In this document: positions 32,763-41,706 of the stretch, piece by piece
Layout of the letters: every line of letters begins with the position of its first letter
How positions within the stretch are numbered: the stretch's first letter is position 1
NCBI RefSeq assembly: GCF_029714945.1
Contig: NZ_CP121634.1
Span: forward strand, 9,135,001-9,199,000
Direction of reading: 5' to 3'
From: Bradyrhizobium sp. CIAT3101
GTDB lineage: Bacteria > Pseudomonadota > Alphaproteobacteria > Rhizobiales > Xanthobacteraceae
Length of the DNA stretch: 64,000 nucleotides
The notes under the pieces: generated by a model
The model's database searches: none
Told to the model about the DNA's origin: nothing
The model's input: the letters and a program-made list of their open reading frames with translations, nothing else
Made by a program: the position numbers and the translations under genes

Positions 32763-33902
32763 TCAATACCCCCGCGCGCGCGCCAGCTGCTCGGTGTGGT
32801 AGTTCGCATCGCCGAACAATTCCTCGCACACGCGTGCGCGCTTCATGAAGAAGCCGATGTCGAACTGGTCGGTCATGCCCATGCCGCCATGCATCTGCAC
32901 GCCTTCCTGCACCGCGCGGGTGGCGGTGGTGCCGGCGCGGGCCTTGGCGACGGCAACGGCTGAGGCGGCCTTGGCGACATCTGCGTCCAGCGCCTGCAGC
33001 GCCTTCATGGTGGCGGCGCGGGTGATCTCGATGTCGACATAGAGCTCGGCGGCGCGGTGCTGCAGGGCCTGGAATTCGCCGATCAGCTTGCCGAACTGCT
33101 TGCGGTTCTTCAGGTACTCGACGGTGCGGTTGAACACCTCGTCGCTCAAGCCCACCATTTCGGCGGCGACCGCGCCGCGGCCGATATCGAGCACGCCGTC
33201 GAGCAGAGCCGCCCCCTGATCGACCTCGCCGAGCACGCTGTCGGCGTTGACCTCGACATTGGCCAACTCAATCCGCGCCGCGTTGTGCGCGTCGACCATG
33301 ATGGTGCGCTCGATCGCAACGCCCTTGGCTTTGGGATTGACCAGGAAAAGCGTCAGGCCGTCGCGCTCACCGGCCGCGCCGGCGGTACGTGCAGCAACGA
33401 TGAAGAGATCCGCGACATGACCATCAACCACCAGCGCCTTGGCGCCGGACAATTTAAAACCGTTGCCGGCGCGCACGGCCTGCAGATTCGTCTGCAGCGG
33501 GCGGTGCTTTGCGCCCTCGTCGATCGCAAGCGTCGCGAGCAGCGAGCCGTTGGAGATCTTCGGCAGATACTCCGACTTCTGCGCGGCATTGCCGCCGCGG
33601 TTCAGCGCCGAGGCCGCGACCACGCTGGTGGCGAGGAACGGTGACGGCATCAGAGTGCGGCCGATCTCCTCCATAACGACACCGGCCTCCATAAAGCCGA
33701 GGCCGCTGCCGCCGAACTCTTCCGGCACCAGCAGGCCGGCAAAGCCCATCTCGGCGAAGGAGTGCCACAGCTCCTTGGAGAAGCCGGTGGGATCCTTGCT
33801 ATCGCGCAAGCCGCGCAGGTGCGACACCGGCGCCTTGTCGCTGATCAGCCCGCGCGCGCTGTCGCGGAGCATTGATTGTTCTTCGGTGAGGACGAGGGCC
33901 AT
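32763..33902 (-). CDS. Acyl-CoA dehydrogenase family protein, small-subunit type
   Basis: The 379 aa protein has the ACAD N-terminal helical domain (MALVLTEEQSMLRDSARGLI; FAEMGFAGLLVPEEFGG), a middle beta domain, and a C-terminal helical domain (LKNRKQFGKLIGEFQALQHRAAELYVDIE; MHGGMGMTDQFDIGF). The usual YEG catalytic Glu region is replaced by a CEELFGDANYH stretch. This is common for the non-catalytic or alternate partner of heteromeric ACADs. The ATG at 33902 has GGAG nine bases upstream. It follows the larger ACAD gene on the same strand, with a class C repeat between them. The acyl substrate is unknown. Confidence 0.87.
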   Translation of the reverse strand: MALVLTEEQSMLRDSARGLISDKAPVSHLRGLRDSKDPTGFSKELWHSFAEMGFAGLLVPEEFGGSGLGFMEAGVVMEEIGRTLMPSPFLATSVVAASALNRGGNAAQKSEYLPKISNGSLLATLAIDEGAKHRPLQTNLQAVRAGNGFKLSGAKALVVDGHVADLFIVAARTAGAAGERDGLTLFLVNPKAKGVAIERTIMVDAHNAARIELANVEVNADSVLGEVDQGAALLDGVLDIGRGAVAAEMVGLSDEVFNRTVEYLKNRKQFGKLIGEFQALQHRAAELYVDIEITRAATMKALQALDADVAKAASAVAVAKARAGTTATRAVQEGVQMHGGMGMTDQFDIGFFMKRARVCEELFGDANYHTEQLARARGY

Positions 33903-33943
33903 GACGGGCTCCAACAAAGTTCTGTTCGATTGAATACGGTGGT

Positions 33944-34041
33944 GACCCTCATGGTGAGGAGGCGCGTTAGCGCCGTCTCGAACCATGAAGGCCGTGGCCA
34001 TCCTTCGAGACGCGGCCTTGCGGCCGCTCCTCAGGATGAGG
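33944..34041. repeat. Class C intergenic repeat, copy 2, between two ACAD genes
   Basis: It has the form ccctcatggtgaggaggcgc, tctcgaaccatga, then gccatccttcgagacgcggc and ctcctcaggatgagg. It separates the two acyl-CoA dehydrogenase genes and will be transcribed with them. Confidence 0.85.
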
Positions 34042-34048
34042 ACTTTCC

Positions 34049-35248
34049 CTAGGCCCCCGGCAGATCCAGGATGCGCTTGGCGACGATGCCGAGCATGACC
34101 TCGGACGTGCCGCCCTCGATCGAATTGGCCTTGGTGCGCAGCCAGGCGCGCGGACGGGCGCCTTGCCGCGAGCGCTCGCTCTCCCATTCCAGCGCATCGA
34201 CGCCGCCGGCCGACATCAGGATCTCGTAGCGGCGCTTGTTGAGCTCGGTGCCATAATATTTCATCGCCGACGAGAAAGCCGGATGCGCCTGGCCGGCCTT
34301 GGCGAGATCGACCGCGCGTTCGGCGCAGGCGGCAAGGGCCGCTTCATCGACGTCGAACGTCGCGATCCGGCCGCGCAGCATGGAATCATCGAGCTTGCCT
34401 TGCGCATCGGAGCCGACGGAATCCGCGGCGATCTGGCCGAGCGGACGGCCGACGCCGCGCTCGCCCATGCCCGAGATCATCGCGCGCTCGTGCTGGAGCA
34501 GATATTTGGCAACGTCCCAACCGCGGTTGACGGTGCCGACCACATGCGATTTCGGCACGCGGACGCCGTCGAAGAAGGTTTCGCAAAACGGCGAATAGCC
34601 GGAGATCAGGAGGATCGGCTTCGTCGTCACGCCCTTCGAGGTCATGTCGAACAGGATGAAGCTGATGCCATCGTGTTTCTTCGCAGCCGAATCGGTGCGG
34701 ACCAGGCAGAAGATCCAGTCGGCGTAGTTGGCGTAGGACGTCCAGATCTTCGATCCGGTGATGACGAAATCATCGCCATCGCTCTCGGCGCGGGTCTGCA
34801 GCGAGGCAAGATCGGAGCCGGCGTTCGGCTCGGAATAGCCCTGGCACCAGCGGATCAGGCCCGCCGCGATCTTCGGCAGGTGCTCTTTCTTCTGCGCCTC
34901 GTTGCCATACTTGAGCAGCGCAGGCCCTAGCATCCAGATGCCGAAGCTCGACAGCGGCTGGCGCGCGCCGATTCTTCCCATCTCGGAACGGAGCACCTTG
35001 TGCTCGGCAGCACTGAGACCACCGCCGCCATACTCCTTCGGCCAGTCCGGCACGGTCCAGCCCTTGTCGCGCATGCGCTCGAACCAGATGCGCTGCGGCT
35101 CGGACGCGAACTTTGCGTTGCGTCCGCCCCAGAACACGTCGGTGTCAGCCGTCGCGGGCTTGCGCATCTCCGGCGGGCAGTTCGCTTCCAGCCAGGCGCG
35201 CGTCTCGCTGCGGAATTGTTCGAGATCAGCCGTCTCAGATTCGCTCAT
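34049..35248 (-). CDS. Acyl-CoA dehydrogenase, large-subunit type
   Basis: The 399 aa ACAD has FAD/substrate-binding motifs (WCQGYSEPNAGSDLASLQTRA, GSKIWTSYANYADWIF) and the C-terminal NSIEGGTSEVMLGIVAKRIL, where the Glu of IEGGT is in the region of the catalytic base. It probably forms a heteromeric enzyme with the following 379 aa ACAD, as seen for PimC/PimD-type and steroid-side-chain enzymes. The ATG at 35248 with GGAAACG upstream is preferred; an ATG at 35260 would add four residues. It is divergent from the CMD-like gene. Confidence 0.88.
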   Translation of the reverse strand: MSESETADLEQFRSETRAWLEANCPPEMRKPATADTDVFWGGRNAKFASEPQRIWFERMRDKGWTVPDWPKEYGGGGLSAAEHKVLRSEMGRIGARQPLSSFGIWMLGPALLKYGNEAQKKEHLPKIAAGLIRWCQGYSEPNAGSDLASLQTRAESDGDDFVITGSKIWTSYANYADWIFCLVRTDSAAKKHDGISFILFDMTSKGVTTKPILLISGYSPFCETFFDGVRVPKSHVVGTVNRGWDVAKYLLQHERAMISGMGERGVGRPLGQIAADSVGSDAQGKLDDSMLRGRIATFDVDEAALAACAERAVDLAKAGQAHPAFSSAMKYYGTELNKRRYEILMSAGGVDALEWESERSRQGARPRAWLRTKANSIEGGTSEVMLGIVAKRILDLPGA

Positions 35249-35380
35249 GGTCGTTTCCATCAATCACAACTTGTTGGCGGCGACTCTGGGCCATCGCACT
35301 GCGGAATTCAACCACTTCCATTGAGCGCATCGGCTATAGTCGCAACCGCGACGGTGCTTGAAAACAAAGAGGAAACGCGA

Positions 35381-35926
35381 ATGCGCCTGAAACTTCTTTC
35401 GCCTGGCGAAATGAACGAGAGCCAGCGGCAGACCTATGACGAGTCGATTGCCGGCAAACGCGGCAAACCGCCGGCGCCGATGATGGCCTGGCTCAACAGC
35501 CCCGACATGGCCCGTCACGCCACGCGGCTCGGCGAAGTCCTGCGCTACGACACGATCTTCCCGGCAAAGCTTTCGGAGATCGCGATCCTGGTGACGGCGC
35601 GGCACTGGACCGCGCATTACGAATGGTATGCGCATAAGCGCCTCGCGATCGCCGGCGGCATGAACCCCAGGATCATCGACGCGATCCGGGATCGCCGCAC
35701 CCCCGAGTTCGACGACCCCAAGGGCAAGATGATCTACGATCTCGCGAAATCGCTGCATGAGGGCCACGGCGTCGAGAAGGGGCTCTATGATGAGGCCGTT
35801 GCGCTGCTGAGCGAGCGCGGCGTCGTCGAGGTGATCGGTCTCTGCGGCTATTACACGATGGTGTCGATGACGCTGAACACGTTCGAGTTCGGGCTGCCGG
35901 AGGGCGAGGTACCGGAGCTGTCCTAG
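35381..35926 (+). CDS. Carboxymuconolactone decarboxylase (CMD) family protein
   Basis: A 181 aa CMD-fold protein. The family core is AKLSEIAILVTARHWTAHYEWYAHKRLAIAGGM, followed by EVIGLCGYYTMVSMTLNTF. The AhpD CxxC pair is absent, so it is not a peroxiredoxin-type reductase; His and Glu residues in the ARHW..YEW motif may be functional. The start has a perfect GAGGAAACGCG ribosome binding site. It is divergent from the acyl-CoA dehydrogenases and followed by a VOC protein. Possibly it acts in lactone or aromatic breakdown; substrate unknown. Confidence 0.85.
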   Translation: MRLKLLSPGEMNESQRQTYDESIAGKRGKPPAPMMAWLNSPDMARHATRLGEVLRYDTIFPAKLSEIAILVTARHWTAHYEWYAHKRLAIAGGMNPRIIDAIRDRRTPEFDDPKGKMIYDLAKSLHEGHGVEKGLYDEAVALLSERGVVEVIGLCGYYTMVSMTLNTFEFGLPEGEVPELS

Positions 35927-36017
35927 GTTTCACGTATGGAAACGCTGCGTTTCGGGATCGGCCAGTAGCGCTGTCCCGAAGCCCGGCATAAGTGGGGTTC
36001 AGTCACGGAGCAGCCAC

Positions 36018-36512
36018 ATGTCGCAATCATCACCTGTCGCCGCCGGCACCAGGATCGGCCACGTCCATCTCAAGGTCGCCGATCTCGATCGCGCGCTCGG
36101 CTTCTACTGCGGCGTGCTCGGCTTCGAGCTGATGCAGCGCATGGGATCAGGCGCGGCCTTCATCTCGGCGGGCGGCTACCATCACCACATCGGGCTCAAC
36201 ACCTGGGAGAGCAAGGGCGGCTCGCCGCCGCCGCCGGGCACGACCGGACTGTTTCACACCGCGATCCTCTATCCGACGCGGCCGGCGCTGGCGGACGCGC
36301 TGCACCGGGTGCTGACGGCCGGCATTGCGCTGGACGGCGCCAGCGACCACGGCGTGAGCGAGGCGCTTTACTTGCGCGACCCCGATGAAAACGGCGTGGA
36401 GCTGTATTGGGACAAGCCGCGAGAGCAATGGCCGTTCGGGCCGGACGGGAAGCTCGCGATGTTTACCAAGCGGCTCGACGTTGAGGGATTGCTGAAGCAG
36501 CGAGAGGCGTAG
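36018..36512 (+). CDS. VOC (glyoxalase/extradiol dioxygenase-like) family protein, CatE-type
   Basis: The 164 aa protein has one betaalphabetabetabeta pair. Likely metal ligands are His in GHVHLKVADL, His in GLFHTAILYP and Glu in NGVELYWDKP. The long form with HHHIGLNTWESKG matches the catechol 2,3-dioxygenase-like CatE branch. It could act on catechols or be a lyase; activity cannot be inferred. It follows the CMD-like gene by 91 bp on the same strand. Confidence 0.85.
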   Translation: MSQSSPVAAGTRIGHVHLKVADLDRALGFYCGVLGFELMQRMGSGAAFISAGGYHHHIGLNTWESKGGSPPPPGTTGLFHTAILYPTRPALADALHRVLTAGIALDGASDHGVSEALYLRDPDENGVELYWDKPREQWPFGPDGKLAMFTKRLDVEGLLKQREA

Positions 36513-36514
36513 GT

Positions 36515-36611
36515 CTCGTAGGGTGGGCAAAGCGAAGCGTGCCCACGCACTCCTGCTGACTCATCGAGAAATCGTGGGCACGGCGCGGTGCGCCTTTGCC
36601 CACCCTACGAG
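36515..36611. repeat. Class D intergenic repeat, copy 2
   Basis: The arms tcgtagggtgggcaaagcg and cgcctttgcccaccctacga are inverted. It fills the gap between the convergent VOC and MFS genes. Its right arm supplies the TAG stop codon of the MFS gene (36605-36607). Confidence 0.88.
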
Positions 36612-37843
36612 AGTTTTGATCTTGGCTTGCCCCGCACCATGATCAACGCGGCCGCGGCCACCTCCAGCGCGATACAGAGATAGAACGGCAGCGCGTAGCC
36701 GCCGGACCAATCGCGCAGAAAGCCGACCACGCCAGGACCGAACGCATACGTCACCTGGTTGATCGCGGTGTTGAGGCTGATCAGCACGCCGAACGAGGCG
36801 CTGTCGAACTCCTGCTGCACGATCAGCGACGGCAGCGTGATGAGATTGCCGACGGAGAAGCCGAACACCGCGCAGGCCGCGATCAGCACGTAATCATTGT
36901 GCAGATTGATCACGACGCACAGTGCCGCGGCCTGGCTCAGGAACGACAGCGCCGAGGCGAGGCGCTGGTTGAGGCGGTCGATCACCATCGAGAACAGCAC
37001 GCGGCCGATCACCGCCATCGCGGTGAGCACCGCAACGGCTACGGCGGCACGCTCGCGCCCGATCACGGGATCGAGGAACGAGATCAGGTGCACGATGAAG
37101 CCGACCTGCGCGAACAGCACCAGCGCGAACGCAATCGTCACGGTGAGGAAGCCGACATCGCGTAGCGCGCGCGAGCGGATCTCCGCCGAGGATTGCGGCT
37201 TTGCCGTCGCCGCCCCATGCCAGCCATGGAGATCGGGCGGCCGGCCGACGACCAGCAGGATCACCGGCACGAGCAGCACCAGCATGGCGCCGGAGGTGGC
37301 AAACATCGCGCTGGCGAAACCGATATGGCTGATCATCATCACCAGCAGCGGCACCCCGACGATACCGCCGAAACTGGCGCCGTTCAGGGCCAGGCTGATC
37401 GCCATGCCGCGCTTCTGGTCGAACCAGAGACTGATGGTGTTGGTGATCATGGCGAGGCTGGTGCCGGCCCAGCCGAAGGCGAGCACCGCATCCGCCAAAT
37501 AAAGCTGCCAGGGCTCGCGCACCGCGCCGATCGCGACGCCGGCTGCCGCCATCGCCAGCGTTCCGGCGATGAGACAGATGCGCGGGCCATATTTCCGGAC
37601 GGCTTCGCCGACGAAGACGACCAGCAGCGCGCCAAAAAGATAGAAGAACGTCGTGCCGGATGAGATCAGCGACGCCGGCCAGCCCCGCGCGCGCTGCAGC
37701 TCGGCGACATAGACGCTCTGGCCGTAGAAGCCGAGCCCCCAGCCGAAGGTCGCAAGCAGGAAGCAGACGGCGACGATGCGCCAGCCTTCGTAGCGGAGGG
37801 AGGATTCGTCGATCGGCGTGGCGTGGTGGGGATTGTCGAGCAT
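36605..37843 (-). CDS. MFS transporter (OFA/monocarboxylate-like)
   Basis: The 412 aa protein has about 12 hydrophobic segments in two halves. It has a cytoplasmic start with WRIVAVCFLLATFGWGLGFYGQSVY, an RKYGPR loop between helices 2 and 3, and a central charged loop near residue 215. The layout fits monocarboxylate or oxalate/formate-type carriers. The ATG at 37843 has GAAGGAGAAG upstream; a longer frame of 19 more codons lacks one. Substrate unknown. The next upstream gene is another MFS transporter on the same strand. Confidence 0.88.
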   Translation of the reverse strand: MLDNPHHATPIDESSLRYEGWRIVAVCFLLATFGWGLGFYGQSVYVAELQRARGWPASLISSGTTFFYLFGALLVVFVGEAVRKYGPRICLIAGTLAMAAAGVAIGAVREPWQLYLADAVLAFGWAGTSLAMITNTISLWFDQKRGMAISLALNGASFGGIVGVPLLVMMISHIGFASAMFATSGAMLVLLVPVILLVVGRPPDLHGWHGAATAKPQSSAEIRSRALRDVGFLTVTIAFALVLFAQVGFIVHLISFLDPVIGRERAAVAVAVLTAMAVIGRVLFSMVIDRLNQRLASALSFLSQAAALCVVINLHNDYVLIAACAVFGFSVGNLITLPSLIVQQEFDSASFGVLISLNTAINQVTYAFGPGVVGFLRDWSGGYALPFYLCIALEVAAAALIMVRGKPRSKLS

Positions 37844-37979
37844 TTGCGCTTCTCCTTCGTATCCCCCGCGTTGTGATTTTCTGTCCATGACGACCATCAT
37901 GTATCGATGCGCGAGCAGAAAATCACTTCGATCGGGATCGAAGTATCAACGTTGCTGACATCCTCCCGCCACTCTGTTG

Positions 37980-38025
37980 CGCATGATCTTGTCGGAAAAC
38001 CGCTGCACACTTTTCCGGATCATGC
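37980..38025. repeat. Class E short intergenic inverted repeat
   Basis: gcatgatcttgtcggaaaac and ttttccggatcatgc are inverted around a short gctgcac centre. This about 46 bp element is, from memory, a common dispersed repeat in Bradyrhizobium and other Rhizobiales. It lies between the two MFS genes. Confidence 0.8.
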
Positions 38026-38026
38026 G

Positions 38027-39274
38027 TCAGATCGCGTCCGGGAACTCGCCCATAGCCGCATCCAGCTGCGCTTTGCGGCGGCGGGCCCACGACGCCAGCG
38101 AGAGCACGGCGAGACCGAGCACGACCGGCGGGAACACCACCATGTTCACCGCGGACCAGCCGTAATTCGCAAGCAATTGCCCGGAGGAGAACGAGCCGAT
38201 CGCCATCATCCCGAACACCAGGAAATCGTTGAAGGCCTGCACCTTGTTGCGCTCCTGCGGACGGTGCGTCTCCAGCACCAAAGCGGAGGCGCCGATGAAG
38301 GAGAAATTCCAGCCCACGCCGAGCACGATCAAGGTCGCCCAGAAGTGCATCGCGGTGATGCCGGAAAGGCCGATGCCGGCGGCGCCGGCTTCCAGCAGCA
38401 GGCCGCAAGCGACGATCTTCGGCGCGCCGAAGCGGGCGATCAGCGCGCCGGTGAAGAAGCTCGGGCCATACATGGCAACGATGTGCCATTGAATGCCGAA
38501 ATTGGAATCGGAGAGACTCAAGCCGCACATCTTCATGGCGAGCGGCGCCGAGGTCATCACCAGGTTCATCATGGGGTAGGAGATGACGCCGCACAAAGCT
38601 GCCGCGATGAAGCGCGGCTGCGTCACGATGGTGAGCAGCGGACGTCCGCCATGCAGATCGGCCGGTGCCGGCTTCGGCATGTCGACACCGGCGACGATGC
38701 CCATCGCAACAAGCGCGACGGCCGCCTGCACCAGGAAGCTGAACGCGAACAGATACGGCGACCAGATGTCCATGGTCCATTGCACGAGCTGCGGACCGAG
38801 CACGCCGGCGAACACGCCGCCCGCCATCACCCACGACACCGCCTTGGGGCGGTAGGCCGCACTGGCGCCGTCGGCCGCGGCGAAGCGATAGGATTGCGCG
38901 ACCGAGCCGTAGAGGCCGCCGAGGAAGGTCGCGAGGCAAAACAGCGCGAACGAGGCGTGCAAGATCGCGAACGAGCCGATCAGACCGGTGAGCGTGCCGA
39001 GACCGGTGCCGATCACAAAAGCCCAGCGGCGGCCGAAGCGGCGCGAGATCGCGCCGGTCGGCAGCGTGCCGGCCGCAAGGCCTACGACGTACATCGAGAG
39101 CGGCACGGTCGCGAGCGACATGTCGGGGGCGAGCGTGGCGCCGACGATCGAGCCGGTGGCGAAGATCACGGCCGAATTGGCGCCGGTCAGCGCCTGGGCT
39201 GCGGCGAGGCGCACCACGTTGCCGCGCACGCGCGCGTCGTCGGCGATCTCATTGGCTGCAGTCACGTCAATCAT
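38027..39274 (-). CDS. MFS transporter
   Basis: The 415 aa protein has 12 predicted membrane segments, with SMYVVGLAAGTLPTGAISRRFGRRWAF carrying the RxGRR motif between helices 2 and 3, and NFGIQWHIVAMYGPSFFTGALI opening the second half. The ATG at 39274 has GGGCGG eight bases upstream; an ATG two codons earlier is too close to it. The substrate is unknown. Its stop is at the edge of the class E repeat. Confidence 0.88.
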   Translation of the reverse strand: MIDVTAANEIADDARVRGNVVRLAAAQALTGANSAVIFATGSIVGATLAPDMSLATVPLSMYVVGLAAGTLPTGAISRRFGRRWAFVIGTGLGTLTGLIGSFAILHASFALFCLATFLGGLYGSVAQSYRFAAADGASAAYRPKAVSWVMAGGVFAGVLGPQLVQWTMDIWSPYLFAFSFLVQAAVALVAMGIVAGVDMPKPAPADLHGGRPLLTIVTQPRFIAAALCGVISYPMMNLVMTSAPLAMKMCGLSLSDSNFGIQWHIVAMYGPSFFTGALIARFGAPKIVACGLLLEAGAAGIGLSGITAMHFWATLIVLGVGWNFSFIGASALVLETHRPQERNKVQAFNDFLVFGMMAIGSFSSGQLLANYGWSAVNMVVFPPVVLGLAVLSLASWARRRKAQLDAAMGEFPDAI

Positions 39275-39461
39275 CGGCATTTCCGCCCAAAAGGCTTGGT
39301 GATTCCCGGCACTATGGAGGGGCCGAAAGAGCCGGGCAACCGGCGCAAACGGGCGCAGGCCATGCCTCTGACGCAATCGGGCCGATGATACCCGGCCCAC
39401 GCTCTTGACGGCTTGCGCTCGATCAAATCCTATCCGCCGCCGGTCTCAGGGAGTTTCGTTC

Positions 39462-41537
39462 ATGTCCGTCGATGACAGGCCTACGCTCAGCGCTCCCGAC
39501 GACGATCCCTGGCTCTGGCTGGAGGAGGTCGAGGGCACCCGCGCGCTCGATTTCGTCGAGCGGCAGAACCGCCTGACGCTGGACCAGTTCGGCGGCGCGG
39601 CGTTCGAGCGCGACCGCGATATCCTGGCCGCAATCTATGACCGATCCGACAACATCCCCTATGTCGGCCGCAGCGACGGCCTGCTCTACAACCTCTGGAA
39701 GGACGCAACGAACCCGCGCGGCCTGTGGCGGCGAACCACCATGGCGGAGTTTCGCAAGCCCGAGACGTCCTGGGAGACGCTGCTCGATATCGACAAACTC
39801 GCGGCAGGCGAAGGCGAAGACTGGCTGCTGAACTGGTCGAGCTCGCTTCCCGGCGATGCGCCGCAGACGATCCTCAGCCTATCGCGCGGCGGCAGCGATG
39901 CCGTCACCATGCGCGAGTTCGACCTCAACACGAAGAGCTTCGTTGCCGGTGGCTTCATGCTGCCGGAAGCCAAGGGCAGCGTCGACTGGGTCGATGCCGA
40001 CACGGTGCTGTTGTCGAGCGCCTATGGCGGCGCGGACATGGCAACGACCTCCGGCTATGCGCGGACGGTGCGGTTGTGGCGGCGCGGCGAGCCGGTCGAA
40101 AATGCGCGAGTGGTATTCGAGACCACGCCGGATCGCATGAGCACCTCCTGCGACGTCGACCGGACCGGCGAGACACCGCGGTTCTGGTTCATCGACCGAC
40201 TCGACTTCTTCAATTTCGACCTCTGGCTCGGCACCGAGACCGGCGCGACCGTCAAGCTCGACCTTCCCTCCGACATCTGGCTGCAGGCTCACCGTGACTG
40301 GTTCGCCATCAAGCTGCGCTCGGCCTGGAGCGTCGGCGGTGCCACCTACGCCGCAGACAGCGTGCTCGGTATCTCGCTCTCGGCCTTTCTCGCCGGCGAT
40401 CGCAATTTCGCTATCCTGTTCGAGCCAGGCGCACGCCGCGCGCTGCAAGGATTTTCCTGGGCCGACGGCAAGCTGCTGCTCTCGATTCTCGACGAATTGC
40501 GGCCGGTGTTCGAGATCTGCACGCCGTCCGCCTCAGCCTGGAGCCGCGAGATGCTGCGCGGCCTCCCCGACATCGGTGTCGTCGATGTCTGGCGCTTCGA
40601 TCATCATGAGTCCGAGAGCAATGGCGACCTCCTGGCCAATGTGCAGGACCCGCTGACGCCGCCGTCGCTGATGCTGATCGAGCGCGGCGTCGAAAGCCCG
40701 ACGGTCCTGAGGCAAGCGCCGAAGACGTTCAACGCCGACGGCCTCGTGGTGACGCAGCACGAGGCCATCTCGGTCGACGGCGAGCGCATTCCCTATGTGC
40801 AGACTGGCCCGGCGGGCGAGACCGGCGATGCGCCGGTCTACATGACGGCCTATGGCGGTTTCGGCGTCACGATTCGCCCGGAATACAATTCGTCGCTCGG
40901 CAAGCTGTGGCTGGAGCGCGGCGGCACCACGGTGCAGGCCAATCTGCGCGGCGGCGGCGAGTTCGGCACGCGCTGGCACGATGCCGGCCGCTACGCCGGC
41001 AAGAAGCTGTCGCATGATGATTTCGCGGCCGTTGCCGCCGATCTCGTGCGACGCGGCGTGACGCAGCCGAAACGAATCGCCGCGCAGGGCGGATCGAACG
41101 GCGGCATCCTCATCACCAACATGCTGGTGCGATACCCCGAGCGTTTCGGCGCGCTGTTCTGTACCATCCCGCTGATCGACATGCGCCGCTACACAAAGCT
41201 GCTCGCGGGCGCGAGCTGGATCGCGGAATATGGCGACCCCGACAAGCCGGAAGAATGGGAGTGGCTGAAGACCTACTCGGCCTATCACAATGCAAAGCCC
41301 GGTCAGTCCTATCCGCCGATCCTGATCGCGACGACGCGACGCGACGACCGCGTTCATCCGGGCCATGCACGCAAGATGGCGGCCAAGCTGCAGGCGATGG
41401 GCTACGAGGCCTGGTTCTACGAGCCGGCCGCCGGCGGCCACGGCTACGGCAAGGACAACAAGGAGCGCGCCGGCTTCCAGGTGCTCGGCTTTCAGTTTCT
41501 GAAGGAGAAGATCGGGTGGCGGGACGGACAGGTGTGA
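39462..41537 (+). CDS. Prolyl oligopeptidase family serine peptidase (S9)
   Basis: The 691 aa protein has an N-terminal beta-propeller (about 70-420) and a C-terminal alpha/beta hydrolase. The triad is visible as S545 in GGSNGG, D629 in RRDDRVHPGHA and H660 in GGHGYGKDN. The oxyanion region is YGGFGV. There is no signal peptide, so it is cytoplasmic. It probably cleaves short proline-containing peptides; substrate not determined. CAGGGAG precedes the ATG at 39462. Confidence 0.9.
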   Translation: MSVDDRPTLSAPDDDPWLWLEEVEGTRALDFVERQNRLTLDQFGGAAFERDRDILAAIYDRSDNIPYVGRSDGLLYNLWKDATNPRGLWRRTTMAEFRKPETSWETLLDIDKLAAGEGEDWLLNWSSSLPGDAPQTILSLSRGGSDAVTMREFDLNTKSFVAGGFMLPEAKGSVDWVDADTVLLSSAYGGADMATTSGYARTVRLWRRGEPVENARVVFETTPDRMSTSCDVDRTGETPRFWFIDRLDFFNFDLWLGTETGATVKLDLPSDIWLQAHRDWFAIKLRSAWSVGGATYAADSVLGISLSAFLAGDRNFAILFEPGARRALQGFSWADGKLLLSILDELRPVFEICTPSASAWSREMLRGLPDIGVVDVWRFDHHESESNGDLLANVQDPLTPPSLMLIERGVESPTVLRQAPKTFNADGLVVTQHEAISVDGERIPYVQTGPAGETGDAPVYMTAYGGFGVTIRPEYNSSLGKLWLERGGTTVQANLRGGGEFGTRWHDAGRYAGKKLSHDDFAAVAADLVRRGVTQPKRIAAQGGSNGGILITNMLVRYPERFGALFCTIPLIDMRRYTKLLAGASWIAEYGDPDKPEEWEWLKTYSAYHNAKPGQSYPPILIATTRRDDRVHPGHARKMAAKLQAMGYEAWFYEPAAGGHGYGKDNKERAGFQVLGFQFLKEKIGWRDGQV

Positions 41538-41570
41538 GGGCCGCCTGCGCGCTAGCTCAAGGAGCTCGCG

Positions 41571-41682
41571 GCCATCCTTCGAGACGCCGCTCCGCGGCTC
41601 CTCAGGATGAGGTCTCGGTTCGCGGCGAGATACGCAACCCTCATGGTGAGGAGCGCCGCTTTGCGGCGCGTCTCGAACCATG
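41571..41682. repeat. Class C intergenic repeat, copy 3
   Basis: It consists of gccatccttcgagacgccgc, ctcctcaggatgagg, ccctcatggtgaggagcgcc and tctcgaaccatg. It lies between the convergent peptidase and methyltransferase genes. Confidence 0.85.
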
Positions 41683-41706
41683 CAGGCCGACCAGCCGCCA
41701 AGCGCC

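Noticed and set aside
35381..35926. AhpD-like alkylhydroperoxidase
   Set aside because: The CxxC pair required for AhpD activity is absent from the CMD-fold protein.
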